Assembly: GCA_029718625.1 (NCBI GenBank)
Contig: CM056377.1
Span: 35,674,844 to 35,738,843, forward strand
Length of the DNA: 64,000 bases
Source: Synaphobranchus kaupii
Lineage: Eukaryota > Chordata > Actinopteri > Anguilliformes > Synaphobranchidae
Direction: 5' to 3'
Shown here: positions 12,253-25,121 of the stretch, piece by piece
Position numbering within the stretch: the stretch's first letter is position 1
How the letters are laid out: every line of letters begins with the position of its first letter
Position numbers and translations under genes: made by a program
Notes under the pieces: generated by a model
Databases searched by the model: none
What the model was told of the DNA's origin: nothing
What the model saw: only the letters and a program-made list of their open reading frames with translations

Positions 12253-13043
12253 CTCGCGTCTCTGTCTCGGCAACAACTAAGTGCGGCCCTTAGACCGGCA
12301 CGTCAGGCACGCGGAGGCTTCTCCCGACAGCTCCTGCGCTTCGCATCCTCGTTAGGCGCTCGGCTGTTGGACTCCTCTCCTCCCGTCACACTTAATAAGG
12401 CCCAGCTTTTGACAGGCCGCTTCCTAGGTAAACACGTAACCGCATACGGTCCACCGCAAAGCACCGGCCTTTACGCGATGCCAGGCGGAGACGTTCGCGC
12501 GCAAATTAGGAAACGTGTAAACGCGCGGACGGGAAATGAGACCGACGGGGATCCGTAGCGTAGTTTGGGATAACCTGCTGCCAGGCATCCGGCGCTGACT
12601 CGTCGCCATTTCCCCCGTCCTAATGGCGAAGAATCGTGCGGAATCGCTTCTTTACGATGGTCTGCACAGACGGCTCGGGTGCTGCCGCGCACCGGCATGC
12701 TAACTGTGCTCTGCACTCACCTGGATACCTCCGTGGGCAAATAAACGTGTTTGCTGGATCCGGCCCTCTCAGCTCCCTCTCCACATGCCTTTTCCATCTC
12801 ATTCATTCCACTGAGCAAATATCCATTTCCTCAAAACCTTTCACTTGGTGAATATACGTCCTAAAATTAGCCTGCTGCACTGCAGTGATTACCATAGCTT
12901 TGCCCTTCTCTCGAGTCATGAATTCTAACAGATACCTTATTTATTGTGCGGGAAATTACAGAAATTAGGTATCTATTGACTGTCCTATCCATACCAATGT
13001 CTATCAAGTACTGCATGAATCTCTCTCTCTCTCTCTTTCTCAG

Positions 13044-13228
13044 GGTCCCAGCCTGGCATGCAGAACTACGGAGACCCAGGCGGAGCGATGATGACTCCCC
13101 TCACCCCTGCCTACCAAGTGCAGCCCAACTCCCCCCACATGATGGCCCCCTACCCGCCGCCGCCCTCTTACTGCAACCACCCACCCCCGCCGTACGACCA
13201 AGTGTTCAATACCTCAGAGAAGAAGTAA
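13044..13228 (+). CDS. VOPP1: VOPP1 last coding exon (proline-rich cytosolic tail)
   Basis: This exon starts after a (CT)n-tttctcag acceptor and stops at TAA 13226-13228. It continues the phase of the previous exon (one base plus two). It encodes the cytosolic tail, beginning GSQPGMQNYGDPGG and ending YDQVFNTSEKK. Two WW-domain-binding PPxY motifs are present, PPSY and PPPY; the human tail has the equivalents PPAY and PPPY, and such motifs are the known docking sites for WWOX. The 185 nt are two bases plus 61 codons including the stop. The tail is shorter in its middle and more Met/Pro-rich than the human one, but the order of motifs is the same. It is preceded by an 8.3-kb intron and followed by a long untranslated region. 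Confidence 0.95.
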
Positions 13229-15455
13229 CCGGGGGCTCCCTGGCTCCAGAGACTGAGACGTCATCGTATGCCCCCGCCCCCCCCAAATCCCCTCCCCGGT
13301 TTTTCCTTTACTCCTTTACTCTCGGTCGGGGAAGAGGGGGAGGAAGAGGACGCCCGTGCTTGACGAGCTCCGCGCACAAGGCCCTCCGCAGCATGACTCC
13401 CTGACCCCAGGGGGACAGGGTCACCAGTAGGAAGAGGTCACGCGGCGTCTCGACGGACAGCCCGCAGGGGCAGATAGCGTGCGTGGGGGGAAAAGGCTGA
13501 GCTGTATTTATGATCCACTTGTGTTCTCTCTCTTTGTCTTTCTTCCCCGCACTCTTCTGAAAATTACATGTTACATGTCCTGAGTAGAAAAAAAAAAAAC
13601 CCTGGCTGACTGGATGTAGTGATTTTCACCCCAGTGAGTGACAGTCTGGGTGACCTGTGGGACTTGGTATAGGCTTTAGTGCCATGAGTACCGGACAGTT
13701 GATCCTCTTGAATTACTGAGCTCTCCGTGTGTGTGAGTGTCGGGGGGCGGAGGAGGGGGGGGGTTGGTTGCAGGTGTACCTTTGTAAATACTCAGAGGGA
13801 ACAGCAAGAGGTTTCGACAACGCTATGTATGGTTCTTCGGAAGACACCACATTCAGCTGTACAAGTCTTTACATGTCACAATGATGGTTTGTGGGTTGTG
13901 CTTTTTTTAGGCACAGAACATTCCTCTTACAAACCCAGAACTGATCCCTGTGCGCCGAGTGTCGACTGTGCCCCAGTGGCTCCAAAAGAACTCCAATATC
14001 ACCACCATCAGGCAAGCCAAATGCATGTAACTGCATTGCCACGAAACACCATTTCATTTCTAAAACGAAAACTAATTTGCAGAAGGGGACACTCACGAAG
14101 CCATTACGCCCGCTGGTGGGTGCCATTTGTCCAATCATGAACAGTGTATGAAAAATGGAAAATGGGTAAACTCATTTTAGCACGCCGCACGCACAGGATG
14201 GAGGTGGACGGTAGGACCAGGGTTACTAAGAAAATCTGCATAAAAAGGGGCGAGGCCGTCGTAGTGAGGGAGAAGATACATCGAAACTAGAAAACCATCT
14301 TGGAAAATGTAAGCCAGTTAAGAATGTAATGGTTCAAATGGTTTTTATGAAAACACTCACTTGCATTTGATTAATGAATTCCCGCCGAAAGGTCGTTGGC
14401 CATCTAACTTTGTAATGCACTCATGCTTAGAGGGAAAATGTAAGATTATTCATAAATACAGTCCGCAGGGATCTGGTAGTACTGACTTAATTGCACAGCT
14501 CCTACGAAAGGAGAACTCATCAAGATTTGTCACAACTGTTACATTTGTTGAAATCTTTTTACAGAGGGTGGTAAACTTGACAGGCCCACTTTTATGCAAT
14601 ATTTTATGCACAGATAAAAACCCTGGTGCCGAGCTGTTGGAAGCGCCACTCATTTACGCTTTATACGGAGTCGGTGCGGAATAAAAATCGAACACTTTGA
14701 TCTAAAACCCTGGCCTGAACCAGCATAAAAGTAAATAAACCCATGTTTGATGATACAGCCTGGAAGATTCAATTAAACTCATTAATCTACACGATCACTG
14801 ATGATTATTAATCTTACTCATTGGTCAAATCACTTGCTGAGCACCTCCCCACCAAAGCAAGTCATCACAACATCCTACTTCTAGAGGGGAAAAAAAAAAA
14901 AGTAGTTTCAGCCATTGAAGTGTCTGTCTGGTTCTACTTTTCATGAGTCTAAAAGTAGGGAGATGAGTGGATTTCATGACATTCCCCTTTATCCTTTCTG
15001 AATCCGATGCTACTCGATGATTTCTCCTCATGAAGCCGAACACAATTACCGTGTTAATCGTAAGCACAACAGTTGAGCTGCAGTCTTCTGTGAAACTGAT
15101 TTAATCGGGCATAATGACCGAGGTTCATCAGACTCCAGGCTCGTCAAAGTGCACTAAGCTCTTAGAAATTCACGTGCGTGCAGGTGGTCGATTGAATTTG
15201 AGATTTCAGCAACCATGTTTGCATGATGCAGGCAATATTCCGAAGGCTTACGAATTCAGAATCTTTGAATTCTGAAATTAAACCTGATGATTGAAGTTTA
15301 ATATTTCACTCATAGTATCAATATACAGAAAATTTTTTATAGAAACTGAAAAGTGAAGCATTCTTCGTAACAAACTTACAAATATACAGGACAGTGTTGT
15401 GTTCAATTATTATTCAAGCAAACCTATTTGCTTTTATTTAGTTATCTTGCTAAAC

Positions 15456-15463
15456 ATTATTAG

Positions 15464-15495
<32 letters not shown>

Positions 15496-15530
15496 GTAAT
15501 ATAATATTAGTAATAATAATTAGTAATAAT
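15456..15530. repeat. (TTA)n/(TAATA)n AT-rich microsatellite
   Basis: An array of ATT and TAATA units with local self-complementarity, in the probable VOPP1 3' UTR. Confidence 0.8.
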
Positions 15531-16208
15531 CCATACAAACTGATTGCTTGCTACATCAGTACTAGTAACTGTATATACTTTTGTGCCCGGAATTGTTTGT
15601 AAGGTATGTGCATTCCAAATATATTGTTTATGTGGATAATATTTTGTTACAGAAATATTAACAGAATATCCCACACCTTTATGTGGAGGCATCACATTTG
15701 GAATACTGTTAAGACTGATATTTTACTCATGGTCAGGTTTTTTTAAATAACTAGACCATATGTTATTGAACATACACATCAATACAATAATTCTGGTTTG
15801 CATGTAAACGTGGCCAATGTTTTGACTGGAAACTAGACTTACCAGACATATACTTTCCACAGTTGGCAACGGACTGCAAAGCGAAATTTTCTTACCAAAA
15901 AATAATATATAAATATCTTCATCTTGCACAAGTGCCAAGATAAGTTGGTCAAAACACACACTTTGACATAGTGTACACCAGTGGAACAGCTCCAGACTAG
16001 CTTACGTCCAACAAAATACATCACTGACAGCAGCAATAACCTTAGACTAACTTGTAAAAAAATATATATTACGAAACCTTCTGCCTCCTATCTTTCTTCT
16101 TTGAAACAGTATCTCAAAATAATTTGTCATGGGTGTGTAGACTACTGAGTCTCCTATAGACAACCCACAGATTGTTTATTGCAGGATATTTTGCACTTAT
16201 TCCCCCTG

Positions 16209-16447
16209 TAGGGGTAGGTAACCCTGGTCCTGGAGTGCCGGTGACGTTTCTGGTTTTTGTTCCATCTGAGATTGATTGGTTGAGCCTGAATATTCTGAAT
16301 GGTGAAACAGAGTGCCTCCAGCACATGATCACCTGCATTCAGTACACCTGATTAATTCTAATGACTCCAGTTATGTAGATATAGGTTTGGAAGGAGCAAA
16401 AACCAGGACCGTCTCTAGCACTCCAGGATCAGGGTTGCCTACGCCTG
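16209..16447. mobile_element. Inverted-repeat MITE in the VOPP1 3' UTR
   Basis: Left arm GGTAGGTAACCCTGGTCCTGG and right arm GGATCAGGGTTGCCTACGCC are imperfect inverted repeats, extending inward through CTGGTTTTTG and CAAAAACCAG. The sequence CTGTAGG flanks both sides (16206 and 16448), a possible target duplication. No coding capacity. Confidence 0.65.
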
Positions 16448-16624
16448 CTGTAGGCCTATCGAACTGGATACTGAAACGCTGCAGCCCAGTTGTACGACGG
16501 CTTACTGCTGAATGGCTTAATTTCAGCCTGTTGGTCAGTTTTTGATGTCGTGTTTTAATACCTGATCGTTCTGTGTCCTTTCTGTCCAGTGCAGAGACAA
16601 TGGTAGATATGAAACAGGATGTGT

Positions 16625-16641
16625 GGGGGGGGGGGGGGGGG
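16625..16641. repeat. Poly-G run (17 G)
   Basis: Seventeen consecutive G. The length is likely polymorphic or uncertain in the assembly. Confidence 0.8.
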
Positions 16642-16890
16642 ATTATGACATATTAAGTGTTATCGTATTCCTTTGGATGTTGTTGCGCATACATTCTGCA
16701 AATATATTTCGTATATCATTTTACCATTTTAATCTATGCAATTTGGAGATGGTTTCAGATGTAATTTGTAGTGCTAGCTAGGATTTGCTTTCACTGTTGG
16801 TGGGGTGACGTCATCTAATTATGTTATTAAAAATGAGAATATGTCCTGATTATGTACTAAAACAATAAAATCCCCCTCTGTTAAGAACTT

Positions 16891-17754
16891 TTATTGATTT
16901 TTCCCCCTTTCCTTCCAAGCATATAATGAGTACATGAAATAAGGTTTTTTTTTTTTTTATCAGTTTTTTTGTCGTAATTCGGAATCACTGATATTTGTGG
17001 CCAGTCCCATTCCCGGGACATTCTCAATTGTAAATTCTTGATAGCACAGATAAGCCCTTGAAGGTGCACATTTCCAACCACAGTTCCCTTTTCCCTCCCA
17101 CTGTGGAGTCCCCACTGCTAATCAGCATAGAAACTGCACTGTATGACTGCAATGCTGTACACAAGCTGGCATAAGTAAAGACCTGCACCACGGCTAGTCA
17201 TTCTGCCACGTATTGGGAGATGTAACTGAAACCCTCCTTCGCTGATATCGCACACCACACTGTTTCCGCCAGTCATTCAGCACTGCTTGGTCAGGGCTGG
17301 ACTTTATTCCTTTTTTGAGAAAAATTATCTTTTGCAGGTGAAAAAATTCTTTTGAACACAGGCTTACTTCATTAATTGCCTAACTTTCATTTTAATGTCC
17401 ATCTCTGATGCGCATCTGTTCAGATTATAGCTATACAACTTTGCGTACGCCTCTCTGCATTTTCAATGAAAACTAGCAGATCATACTAAATTGTCTTGGG
17501 TAGAATTTTAACGTTTAGAAATGGTCCCATTCCTACCATACGTAATTATAACCTTTGATAATACTTCCAAAATTACACTTTTCTCAAAATATCTATGAAG
17601 ACATAAAATATGCTGTCTATAAACTGATCATGAAACCTTTATCAAAATGGTTCACTGGAAATAATACAAAATTATGCTCTGTAAAATTTGACATTTCTTA
17701 CAATAGGATCATGTGATGTGAAATGCCATCGCACCCTTCAAAATGGTCTTGCAT
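16891..17754. other. Spacer between convergent VOPP1 and LANCL2 3' ends
   Basis: About 0.9 kb of AT-rich sequence between the last + strand AATAAA (16864) and the candidate - strand polyadenylation signal (17755-17760). A - strand AATAAA also occurs at 16889-16894. I see no exon, repeat family or conserved motif here. Confidence 0.4.
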
Positions 17755-17760
17755 TTTATT
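17755..17760 (-). terminator. LANCL2: Candidate polyadenylation signal of LANCL2
   Basis: AATAAA on the - strand in a T-rich context, about 5.8 kb downstream of the LANCL2 stop codon. Another - strand AATAAA at about 22046-22051 would give a shorter 3' UTR of 1.5 kb. Choice between them is inference. Confidence 0.35.
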
Positions 17761-20700
17761 GAAAATGACATTTGTACAAAGCAAGTCGGACAGCAAAGTA
17801 CATACAATTTGTAGCAGTTTTCGTAACGTTCATATTACGGAGGACAAGAGAAAGAGAACACAAATTTCAATACGATTTCATACGTGAAATTCACAGACAG
17901 CGGTAAAGAATCACACACAGTTCTTACACTGGGTTATATCCAAGACAAAACAACAGATAGTAGCAAGACCACTGCACAAGGAACACTGTGTATCACTCCC
18001 CAGAAATGACCGGTATTTGGCACTATAGGAAATCAGTGTTGGTAGCCATTTTTTTTATTTTTTGACTGAGTGTGCCCATTTTGCATATAGTGTAGTATCA
18101 CATTTAAAATCAGAATGGCCTTTTCAATATACCTTAAAAAAATATTTTCAATGAAAATTATGAAAAAAAAGAACAAAAAAAAGACAGTTTATAAGCCCCA
18201 TTGTTAACGTGACCTCAATTCCAACGATACCCAGTGTTCGGTACACAACGTGCAAGTGCATCACACTACTGAATTCTTCTGACTTTGTGCTTCAGGTTTT
18301 CACTGAAACAATGCACTGCCATTTCAGTCCAGCCATTTTGGATCATTTTAGAATTTTTTGGCTGACATTTCTGTATCCTCAAGGTCCGTACCTCGAAAGC
18401 GGTGTGTGGTGAAACTCACCTGCCGGTTTGAATCTACAGCAGAGCAGTGGAGCTGATTCAGTTTAACAGATCTTTCGGGCTGGGATTACAGGCATTTGCT
18501 TCATAGCTGAGAGCACCACACGGCAACCATCTCAAGACGTGCTGCCGCAAATACATGGACTCTTTCTTTTTAATGATAAAGTCCGCCTGTAAATAAATGC
18601 CCCTGAGCTCCTAACGTAGCCAACCGGTGATAAGTGAGGGTCTTGCAAACACAAGCCAATAGTGGACTTCTCATATTTGAGGGAAGACCAAAACAAATGC
18701 CTGTGTTGTACTCCCATTTAAATTGACCACAGTAGGTGTATTGACTAGTGATCCAAAGATTACCTTTGTGTACCAGTTAGAATTTTACTGAAAAGGTATA
18801 ATGAGAAATTCTCACGAATCCATTTCTGCTTTAAACATTGCATGAATGATTGAGGTACACTCCTCAAGCCCTTGTTGGATTAGATGTATTCCCTAAATTG
18901 GCTTCCTCTAGACTGCAACTGCTGAGCTGAGAGACTTGGGCAAGAGTGAAACGGAAACAGAAGGGAAAAGTTACGATTTTAAACAAGGACTCCTATTTAA
19001 AAGTTAAATTTGACTTCAACTTGCAGTTAGGAGATGATGCTTACATTCTCTGGCAAAACACTCATTAAGAAATCAATGATACGACATATGAAATTATGAG
19101 CCGAGACAACTGGGGTATAAATAACACAACCAGTAAAATTCAACAAAGTATCGCCACATCAGTAGGATTTACAATGTCCCTGGTAGAAAAGAAAACTACT
19201 TTTGCACTGCATGCAATTTGTAAAAAAACTCTCATCCTAGCCCCAACACCAAACCTAACACTTCCATCAGCTAATTTAGAAACTGTCACAAAGATTACTT
19301 GCATATGTAACACAGTAAGTGTCATTTCACAGGACAGATTTAATTAAGGTACAACAGCAAATGCATATTCTTTGTTTGATAAAAAATGCATTTTGTCAGT
19401 TCAAAGTAAATTATGGACTTAATATTTTAAATCTAAGGAGCAAAAAAATGAAGAAATAAGCCTTTGTTCAACCAACAAACACTCCATCGTTACATTTTAC
19501 TGGCATGTCAACCTTTAGAGTACGGCCTGGATTTAATCAATAATTGTCCAAAAGTTAGACTTAGGAATGAAATTTGGTGATCACCAAACTGTGAAGAAAG
19601 CATATGACCTTGCGTGTATGTGTGAGACAAATTTAAGGAAAAATGCTGAAAGCAGTAAAATGAAGTAAAATACAAGCAGATATGCAAGTCGAATGCAATG
19701 AGTGTGTTGATTGCGGTGTAAATGAGGGAAGCATGGTGCTGAGCACGGACTGCTAACAGAGCTAAAACTGGACTCAAATGGCTCCTTCCAAGTTTCGCCA
19801 TCCAACCACTTGCTTCTTAGAGATGTACCGACCAGACTTTCAAAATCATTTTTTAAAAGAAAATATGAAGGTCAAACAGAAAAACTAATCTTTGGTCACA
19901 GGCAGCTAAAGGTAAGTTATTTCCTCAAGACAGTGCCTTGTCAGGGTTCGGGTAAATTTAATTCAATATGTTAAGTTCACACATATCTTTATATAGGTTT
20001 CTTGTGAATTTGATTAGAGTGCTCTTAAAAAGGTCTTACAGTGAAATGGTGCCATTATAAGTGACATCTCAGAACACCTTGGTACTCGGCTTCGGGTTGG
20101 TTTTTTCTTTATCCAACCCCAACAGACAGGACTTCATCTGTGGAATGTGGAGTGTGTGAGCTGAGCACAAGCAAAGAATATAAAGAACATGAACATACTT
20201 AATAAATATCCTACAGGAGCAGATCAAATCCTACAGTAAATCTCATTTTATCCTGTAGGAGACTGGCCTAATCCCAACATAAATAGGACAAGATGGTGCA
20301 CTGCTGTCAAAAAGGGGTTTGTGGAGAGGTTCTGTGTCCAGTAAACCGTTCGAACGCTTCATTGATCTATCGCTTTCTGCTCTGCTGTTATATATAGACC
20401 CAATTATGTTGCAAACACCGGGACGGCGAGAGTAAGAACCGTCATACATTAGCACTGCCAAAGCCATTGGAGGGACCAGACCTGAGACGTCGCACCACAT
20501 GCCTCGGAAATCAATCACCTCCGATGTGGGAAGCGGTTGAGCCTGCTGTGATCAGCCGCTCCCTTCCCGCCACTGCTTTAGCACACAATGTAAAAAAATA
20601 AATGTTAAAAAAAATCGATGCTAGGTGCTTTAAACAGCATTCGATTATGCGATTCGAACAATTAAGAACCCCATGCCCATAGCGCTTCTGAGAGTGCTCT

Positions 20701-23566
20701 CGAGAACGGAGAGTAGCTACCGAAGCACACGAATTAAGAAATCGCATTTAAGAGTGTATTTGTAAAAGCCGTACGTCGACATCCAGTGAAAGAAGACAAC
20801 AGAACCGAGAGAAGAACATCGACTTATAGACGTAACGTTGTTGCTGAATGTATGCGGTCACAAGAAAACCCACGCGATTTTCACAAACCCGCAATGGCAT
20901 TATTCCTCAAAATCGCCCAGGTTGGGAATCGACATCGTTCCCCCAGTGCTCTTTTGAGCCTTTCATTACCATACGTTTATGAATAATTGAGATGCACACA
21001 ATTCCACAACCTATCCGTTACGTTCAACTTCTTCCTACCTGACTTGTAATCCATTCTTTGCTTTCCATTTGCACGCTTAACTTATTCATAACTCGTATTC
21101 CGCCAACATTTGGCCCGCCATGTGAACAACTCAGCTGCCACATAAATAACACAATGAATGCAGCGGTAACATTGAGGAATATGTGATGCGTGCTCCATTT
21201 CAATGTGACGTATTCGGCAGACCATGAACTATACATATATAGCTACGAATATATTTAACAGGTGCTCACGGCTAGAATATTTAAATGTCTATTTCATGCA
21301 TTTCGATTCGCAGCCGTTAAGTCAATATCTGAAATGTACAAGCAGCGCAACAAATGCACACTTGGCTATTAATGTCGCCGCTAAAATGAAAAGCATAGAG
21401 CCGTTTTAATAAAAGTCCCTCTGTACAGTAAAGATGAGGTCATACATAATTTAGTTCACTGTAGGCACCACAATGATATCGTGCTACAGATCGAATGCAG
21501 GCGTAAAGTATGCTCTTGGCTAAGCTGGCGGGAGAAGAGCAAAAGCTTAAACGCAGCCAAAGCCAGGTTAATAGTGAATGAGCTTCATTGGAAGATGAAC
21601 ACCTGGCCACTGCGGGGGTATATGAATTTCAATGGCGTAATGCAGGGGTGTCCACCCGGTGCTTTTGTGCTACTTCAGCGCTAACGCACTTGATTCAATT
21701 GATGAAGGTGTTGATTGAACAACATGTTGATTAGCTGAATGAGATGGTTTAGATGGGCTAGAACAAAGGTTTGCATCCACATCAACCCGTCTCAATTGAG
21801 ATTCAACACGCCTGGTGTGTCAGCTTTAAAAAGGGAAAAACTATCTTCTTAGACTTGGTTCTAAAATGTATTTTGGGCTGATGAAATTGGGCTAGAAACA
21901 CTGGTACTGTGGGTTGCTTCTCTGTTTAGAGCCCGCTGTTTGTGTATACTGAACAATTTCACGCAAAACTGTCATTGCTGCAGTTCTGCTTATTCTTTTG
22001 TACACAACAGGACCAGTCATCACATCGATTTAACACAGGAGACAGCTTTATTACTTTGGGTAGGCAATGTCCTAAACTAACTTAGAAACCTTGTTACACA
22101 AAGCAAAATTGCCCAATTTAATCTTTACCTTCAAAATAGCTCCCTGACATTTTAGTGCTTTGCAACGTTCTTCCTTTGAAGAAAAACGTGGACTTCAGAA
22201 TTGTGTTTGTTCTCTGCAAGTCATTTCTGAAGCTTTACTGATTCTTAAGTACTGTTCTTCTACTTTAAGGGTGCACTCGTCTCTCAAATTACTGCTTGCC
22301 AGATCTTCAGAGGAAAAAGCCACGTATTCCACTTTAACCGTCTCCTACTTGAGAACTACTCCGAATGCCAAGAGCTTCTATGAATACAGGCCACTAACTG
22401 CTCAATCAAAGACAGACGAGACACACCAGCCATGTGTAGAGCGGATACTGGGAAGAGTTTCTATCCAGCAACATGCTGTTACACTGTGTATGTTGTGCTG
22501 TGCTTGAAGCGCCTTGGGGATTCCCAGAGGACGACCGAGCAGAGTTTACATTCACACACAAATCACATTCTGCGGCAACACATTTGGTAAGCTAATTCCA
22601 CTTCCACTTTGGAGACGAGGTAAAAAGTCTGTCGAAATGACACGCGATCGCATATGCTGCGCGCCTTGTTGGGAAATGAGGTTCGCAGCTAATGTCCGGG
22701 GAGGACATGTTGGGATTTCGTGATAACTTCATGGCTGGTATTCAATCAACACCTTCACATTGACTGACAATTAAACGCATGAGTGACATTTTTCCCCCTC
22801 AAGCACAGATTAGTGAGTTTAGCAATCAGTAAAATTAATTCGTTGAACTGAGTTCGTGAAGAAAACGTAACAAACATTGATTAAATACAGACTTATGACT
22901 CCTCGAATTGATTAACATTTTGCCAGGTTGGGTTGAGAGGCCAAACTAATGACAAAAAGCCCATGAAATACACCAGAAAAGTTATTTATCCATTTGCTGC
23001 CTCTTCTTCCCAATTCTTTAAACAGTGAACCAACGTAATAAAAAAAGAAGAATGATGCATATAATTAACGCGCATTAATAGTGACCACGTCTTATTTTCG
23101 TGTTCTTTGTTGCTGTTATGACATTTATACATTTGTTATAGCTGTATAGGCGGGCACATTCCGTCACTAACACATGTCCTGCCATCCCCATGCATAGACC
23201 GACAACAGTAACATGGCTTGAGGGGGAGGGGGGTTAACAGCGTCACACAAAACACAGAGAAAAAGGGGGAGGGACACCGATGCAAACTGGGCGTGGCCAG
23301 AACAGGAACACTGCATTTTCTGGAAGCATGCAAGGGCAAGATCCACGACGTACGCTTGGGGGGGAAAGGAGGTTCAGGTGTTAAAGAGTTATAGGCTGAA
23401 GGCTGGTTTTTGAGTCTGTTTCTGCGGGGAGCTCCAAGCCAGGGTCAGAGAGGCACTGCGCTGTCCAGAAGAAGATCTGTCACTCTACTCAAAGTCCCGC
23501 CCAGTGTCCACACTCCCACCCTCGCACTTCCCGTGGAACAGAGTCAAGGTTACCCAAAAGCGCAGG
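17761..23566 (-). other. LANCL2: Possible LANCL2 3' UTR or downstream flank
   Basis: This stretch lies downstream of the LANCL2 stop. It has no plausible exon on either strand. It is mostly AT-rich, with T-rich runs near 18050 and 18170 and an hAT-like end (GCAGGGGTGTCC) at about 21645. How much of it is transcribed depends on which polyadenylation signal is used. Confidence 0.35.
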
Positions 23567-23643
23567 TCAAAGTTCAAATGCGGGGAAGCGGGACTTCTCC
23601 GGCGCAGCCAGATCAGAGAGATAATGGATTGCTCCCGCCATAC
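23567..23643 (-). CDS. LANCL2: LANCL2 exon 9 (last coding exon)
   Basis: The final coding exon starts after a cag acceptor (complement of 23644-23646) and ends at TGA (complement of 23567-23569). It completes the Gly codon split with exon 8 and encodes MAGAIHYLSDL then APEKSRFPAFEL. This matches the end of human LANCL2 (MAGAIHFLSDVL...SRFPAFEL), except that the fish protein stops at FPAFEL as LANCL1 does, lacking the short DSSKRD extension of the human protein. The exon is 77 nt, two bases plus 25 codons. It forms the last helix of the alpha/alpha barrel. Confidence 0.95.
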
Positions 23644-24420
23644 CTGCGAACAAAAAGCAAAGAAAAAAACGATGTCGGCGTCGTCTCGAAGGGCTTCGCT
23701 TTGGAGTTTATCATTCCTGAAGTGAACATTGTCTAATAGGCTCACAAAAGAAAGCATGATTTTGCTCCGGGCAGTTTCACGAAATACAAAAAAAAAAAAA
23801 TTTAAAACCCAATGAAATGAAACGCGCAAGAATCCATTCTTATTGATTTGTACTTTTTGCGCATTCTAAATGGACATTTTGAGCATGTGCAATTTCACTA
23901 TCCTTAAAAAAAAGGATGAAAGTGATGCAACTGTCCTCTTTTCCGCTGCCGTTCTTCGTTGCCGCTAACATAAAGCAATCGACACCATCGCACTGCAGTC
24001 TCGCACTACAAAGGCGTGGCCGCTGCGCGGATTCAGTGCCGTCGCTGACTAGGCGCTAGGAGATGGCTGTGCGCGGGTCACCTGGGGACTCGGGCTCTCT
24101 TCTCCAGCGGCTGCAATATGGGTGTGAAAAACAGGCTCTCCAGGCCGTCAGCGGGAGACTCAACCGCACGGTGGAGGTGCTTACCAATCGCCGCTCACGA
24201 CTCCACCCGGGCACAGAAGGCAGCCCGTTTCCCTGGCAACGGCGAACGAGACCACCCCCCCCCATACTTCAGCGAGAGAACGCGGCAGATTATCGGAATG
24301 GCAACCTCACCGCTGGGCGAGCCATGGTTCCCCCTTTACAACTTCTAAACCGACTCATCTGTGCGATGCACTTCGCTGTAGATCAACGCCGAAATTCAAC
24401 TCTGAGGTAAAGCCCCTGTA

Positions 24421-24479
24421 AGCGGCCGCCTCCGAGGAGCCGACGGTTACGGCCAGTTTCTCCCACGGAGGCGGCCGCT
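24421..24479. other. Perfect 14-bp GC-rich inverted repeat (hairpin)
   Basis: AGCGGCCGCCTCCG (24421-24434) and its exact complement (24466-24479), separated by 31 bases. It lies in a CpG-rich part of LANCL2 intron 8. Confidence 0.7.
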
Positions 24480-24646
24480 GACGATACGTCTTACAGAAGG
24501 AACCGTTAGCAAACAAGCGGTAGCCAGAATCACCGGCGCAGTCTGTGATGTGCTGCTGCTAGCGCCGTATGGCTGTTTACCGCGGTCTGCGCGCGTCAGG
24601 TGGGACAGACGGCTCTAATAATTATTGACGCATTTCCAATGCTACC

Positions 24647-24703
24647 TTTTACATTACATTACATTATAGGCATTTAGCAGACGCTCTTATCCAGAGCGAC
24701 CTT
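24647..24703 (-). mobile_element. SINE 3'-tail fragment
   Basis: On the - strand it reads GGATAAGAGCGTCTGCTAAA followed by TGCC and three TGTAA-type units. It is a 5'-truncated copy of the family seen complete at 37426-37642. Confidence 0.75.
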
Positions 24704-25048
24704 TCATATCTCTCGCTCATTTTTTCCCCACAGAAATAGTAAAAGGCAAACAGCCAGCTCCTTTAGAAAGCTCCCATTATAAATGGGCTTGGCCATAATG
24801 TGCTTTTCATTTGTAATTCATTTTGACTATGATTATTACCATTGAGTTCAGAACACGGGAACGAAGTGGACGGAGACGGGAACGAAGAGAACCCTTTAAT
24901 GGGCGCTGGTAAAAGGCTGAAACGTCCTCGGAAGGGTTTCCGTCCCATTCTGCGGTAATTGGCAGGCGCGGTCGTGCGGACGCGGAGGGAAAACATCACG
25001 TCAATTTCCGCAAACGCGTTGTCCGGGGAGACGGAGGGGCGCACTAAC

Positions 25049-25121
25049 CTTCGAACAGAGAGTACGGTCTGTCGGGGATGCGGCATCCGTGCGTCCCGTA
25101 ATCCAAGCACCACTCGGCGAA
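25049..25121 (-). CDS. LANCL2: LANCL2 exon 8
   Basis: A 73-nt exon between a cttgcag acceptor and a gttagt donor, phase 0 at its start and phase 1 at its end. It encodes FAEWCLDYGTHGCRIPDRP followed by YSLFE and the first base of Gly. It is nearly identical to human LANCL2 (FAEWCLDYGAHGCRIPDRPYSLFEG). This is part of the conserved C-terminal half of the LanC-like fold, next to the zinc site made by exons 6 and 7. Confidence 0.96.

Larger units (their letters stand above)
4731..13043 (+). other. VOPP1: VOPP1 last intron (8.3 kb)
   Basis: Intron from gtgagt (4731) to tttctcag (13043). It contains a 34-bp tandem repeat at 6645-6813, a SINE at about 8611-8860, a degenerate AC-rich repeat at about 9238-9400, and CpG-rich, TAAT-containing segments at about 4920-5480, 9780-10500 and 11880-12720 that could be regulatory. 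No coding exon is evident. Confidence 0.6.
13229..16890 (+). other. VOPP1: Probable VOPP1 3' untranslated region
   Basis: No coding signal follows the VOPP1 stop. Candidate polyadenylation signals AATAAA on the + strand lie at 14680-14685, 14734-14739 and 16864-16869; the last is followed by a T-rich stretch (16889 on). Which one is used cannot be told from sequence. The stretch also holds an AT-rich (TTA)n tract at 15456-15530, an inverted-repeat MITE at about 16209-16447 and a run of 17 G at 16625-16641. Confidence 0.55.
23644..25048 (-). other. LANCL2: LANCL2 intron 8
   Basis: A 1405-bp intron, unusually CpG-rich between 23.95 and 24.60 kb. It carries a perfect 14-bp inverted repeat at 24421-24479 and a SINE tail fragment (24647-24703). 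No other exon seen. Confidence 0.6.

Noticed and set aside
12946..13404. Open frame of 152 codons over the last VOPP1 exon
   Set aside because: Wrong frame; the true frame carries the PPxY tail and stops at 13228.
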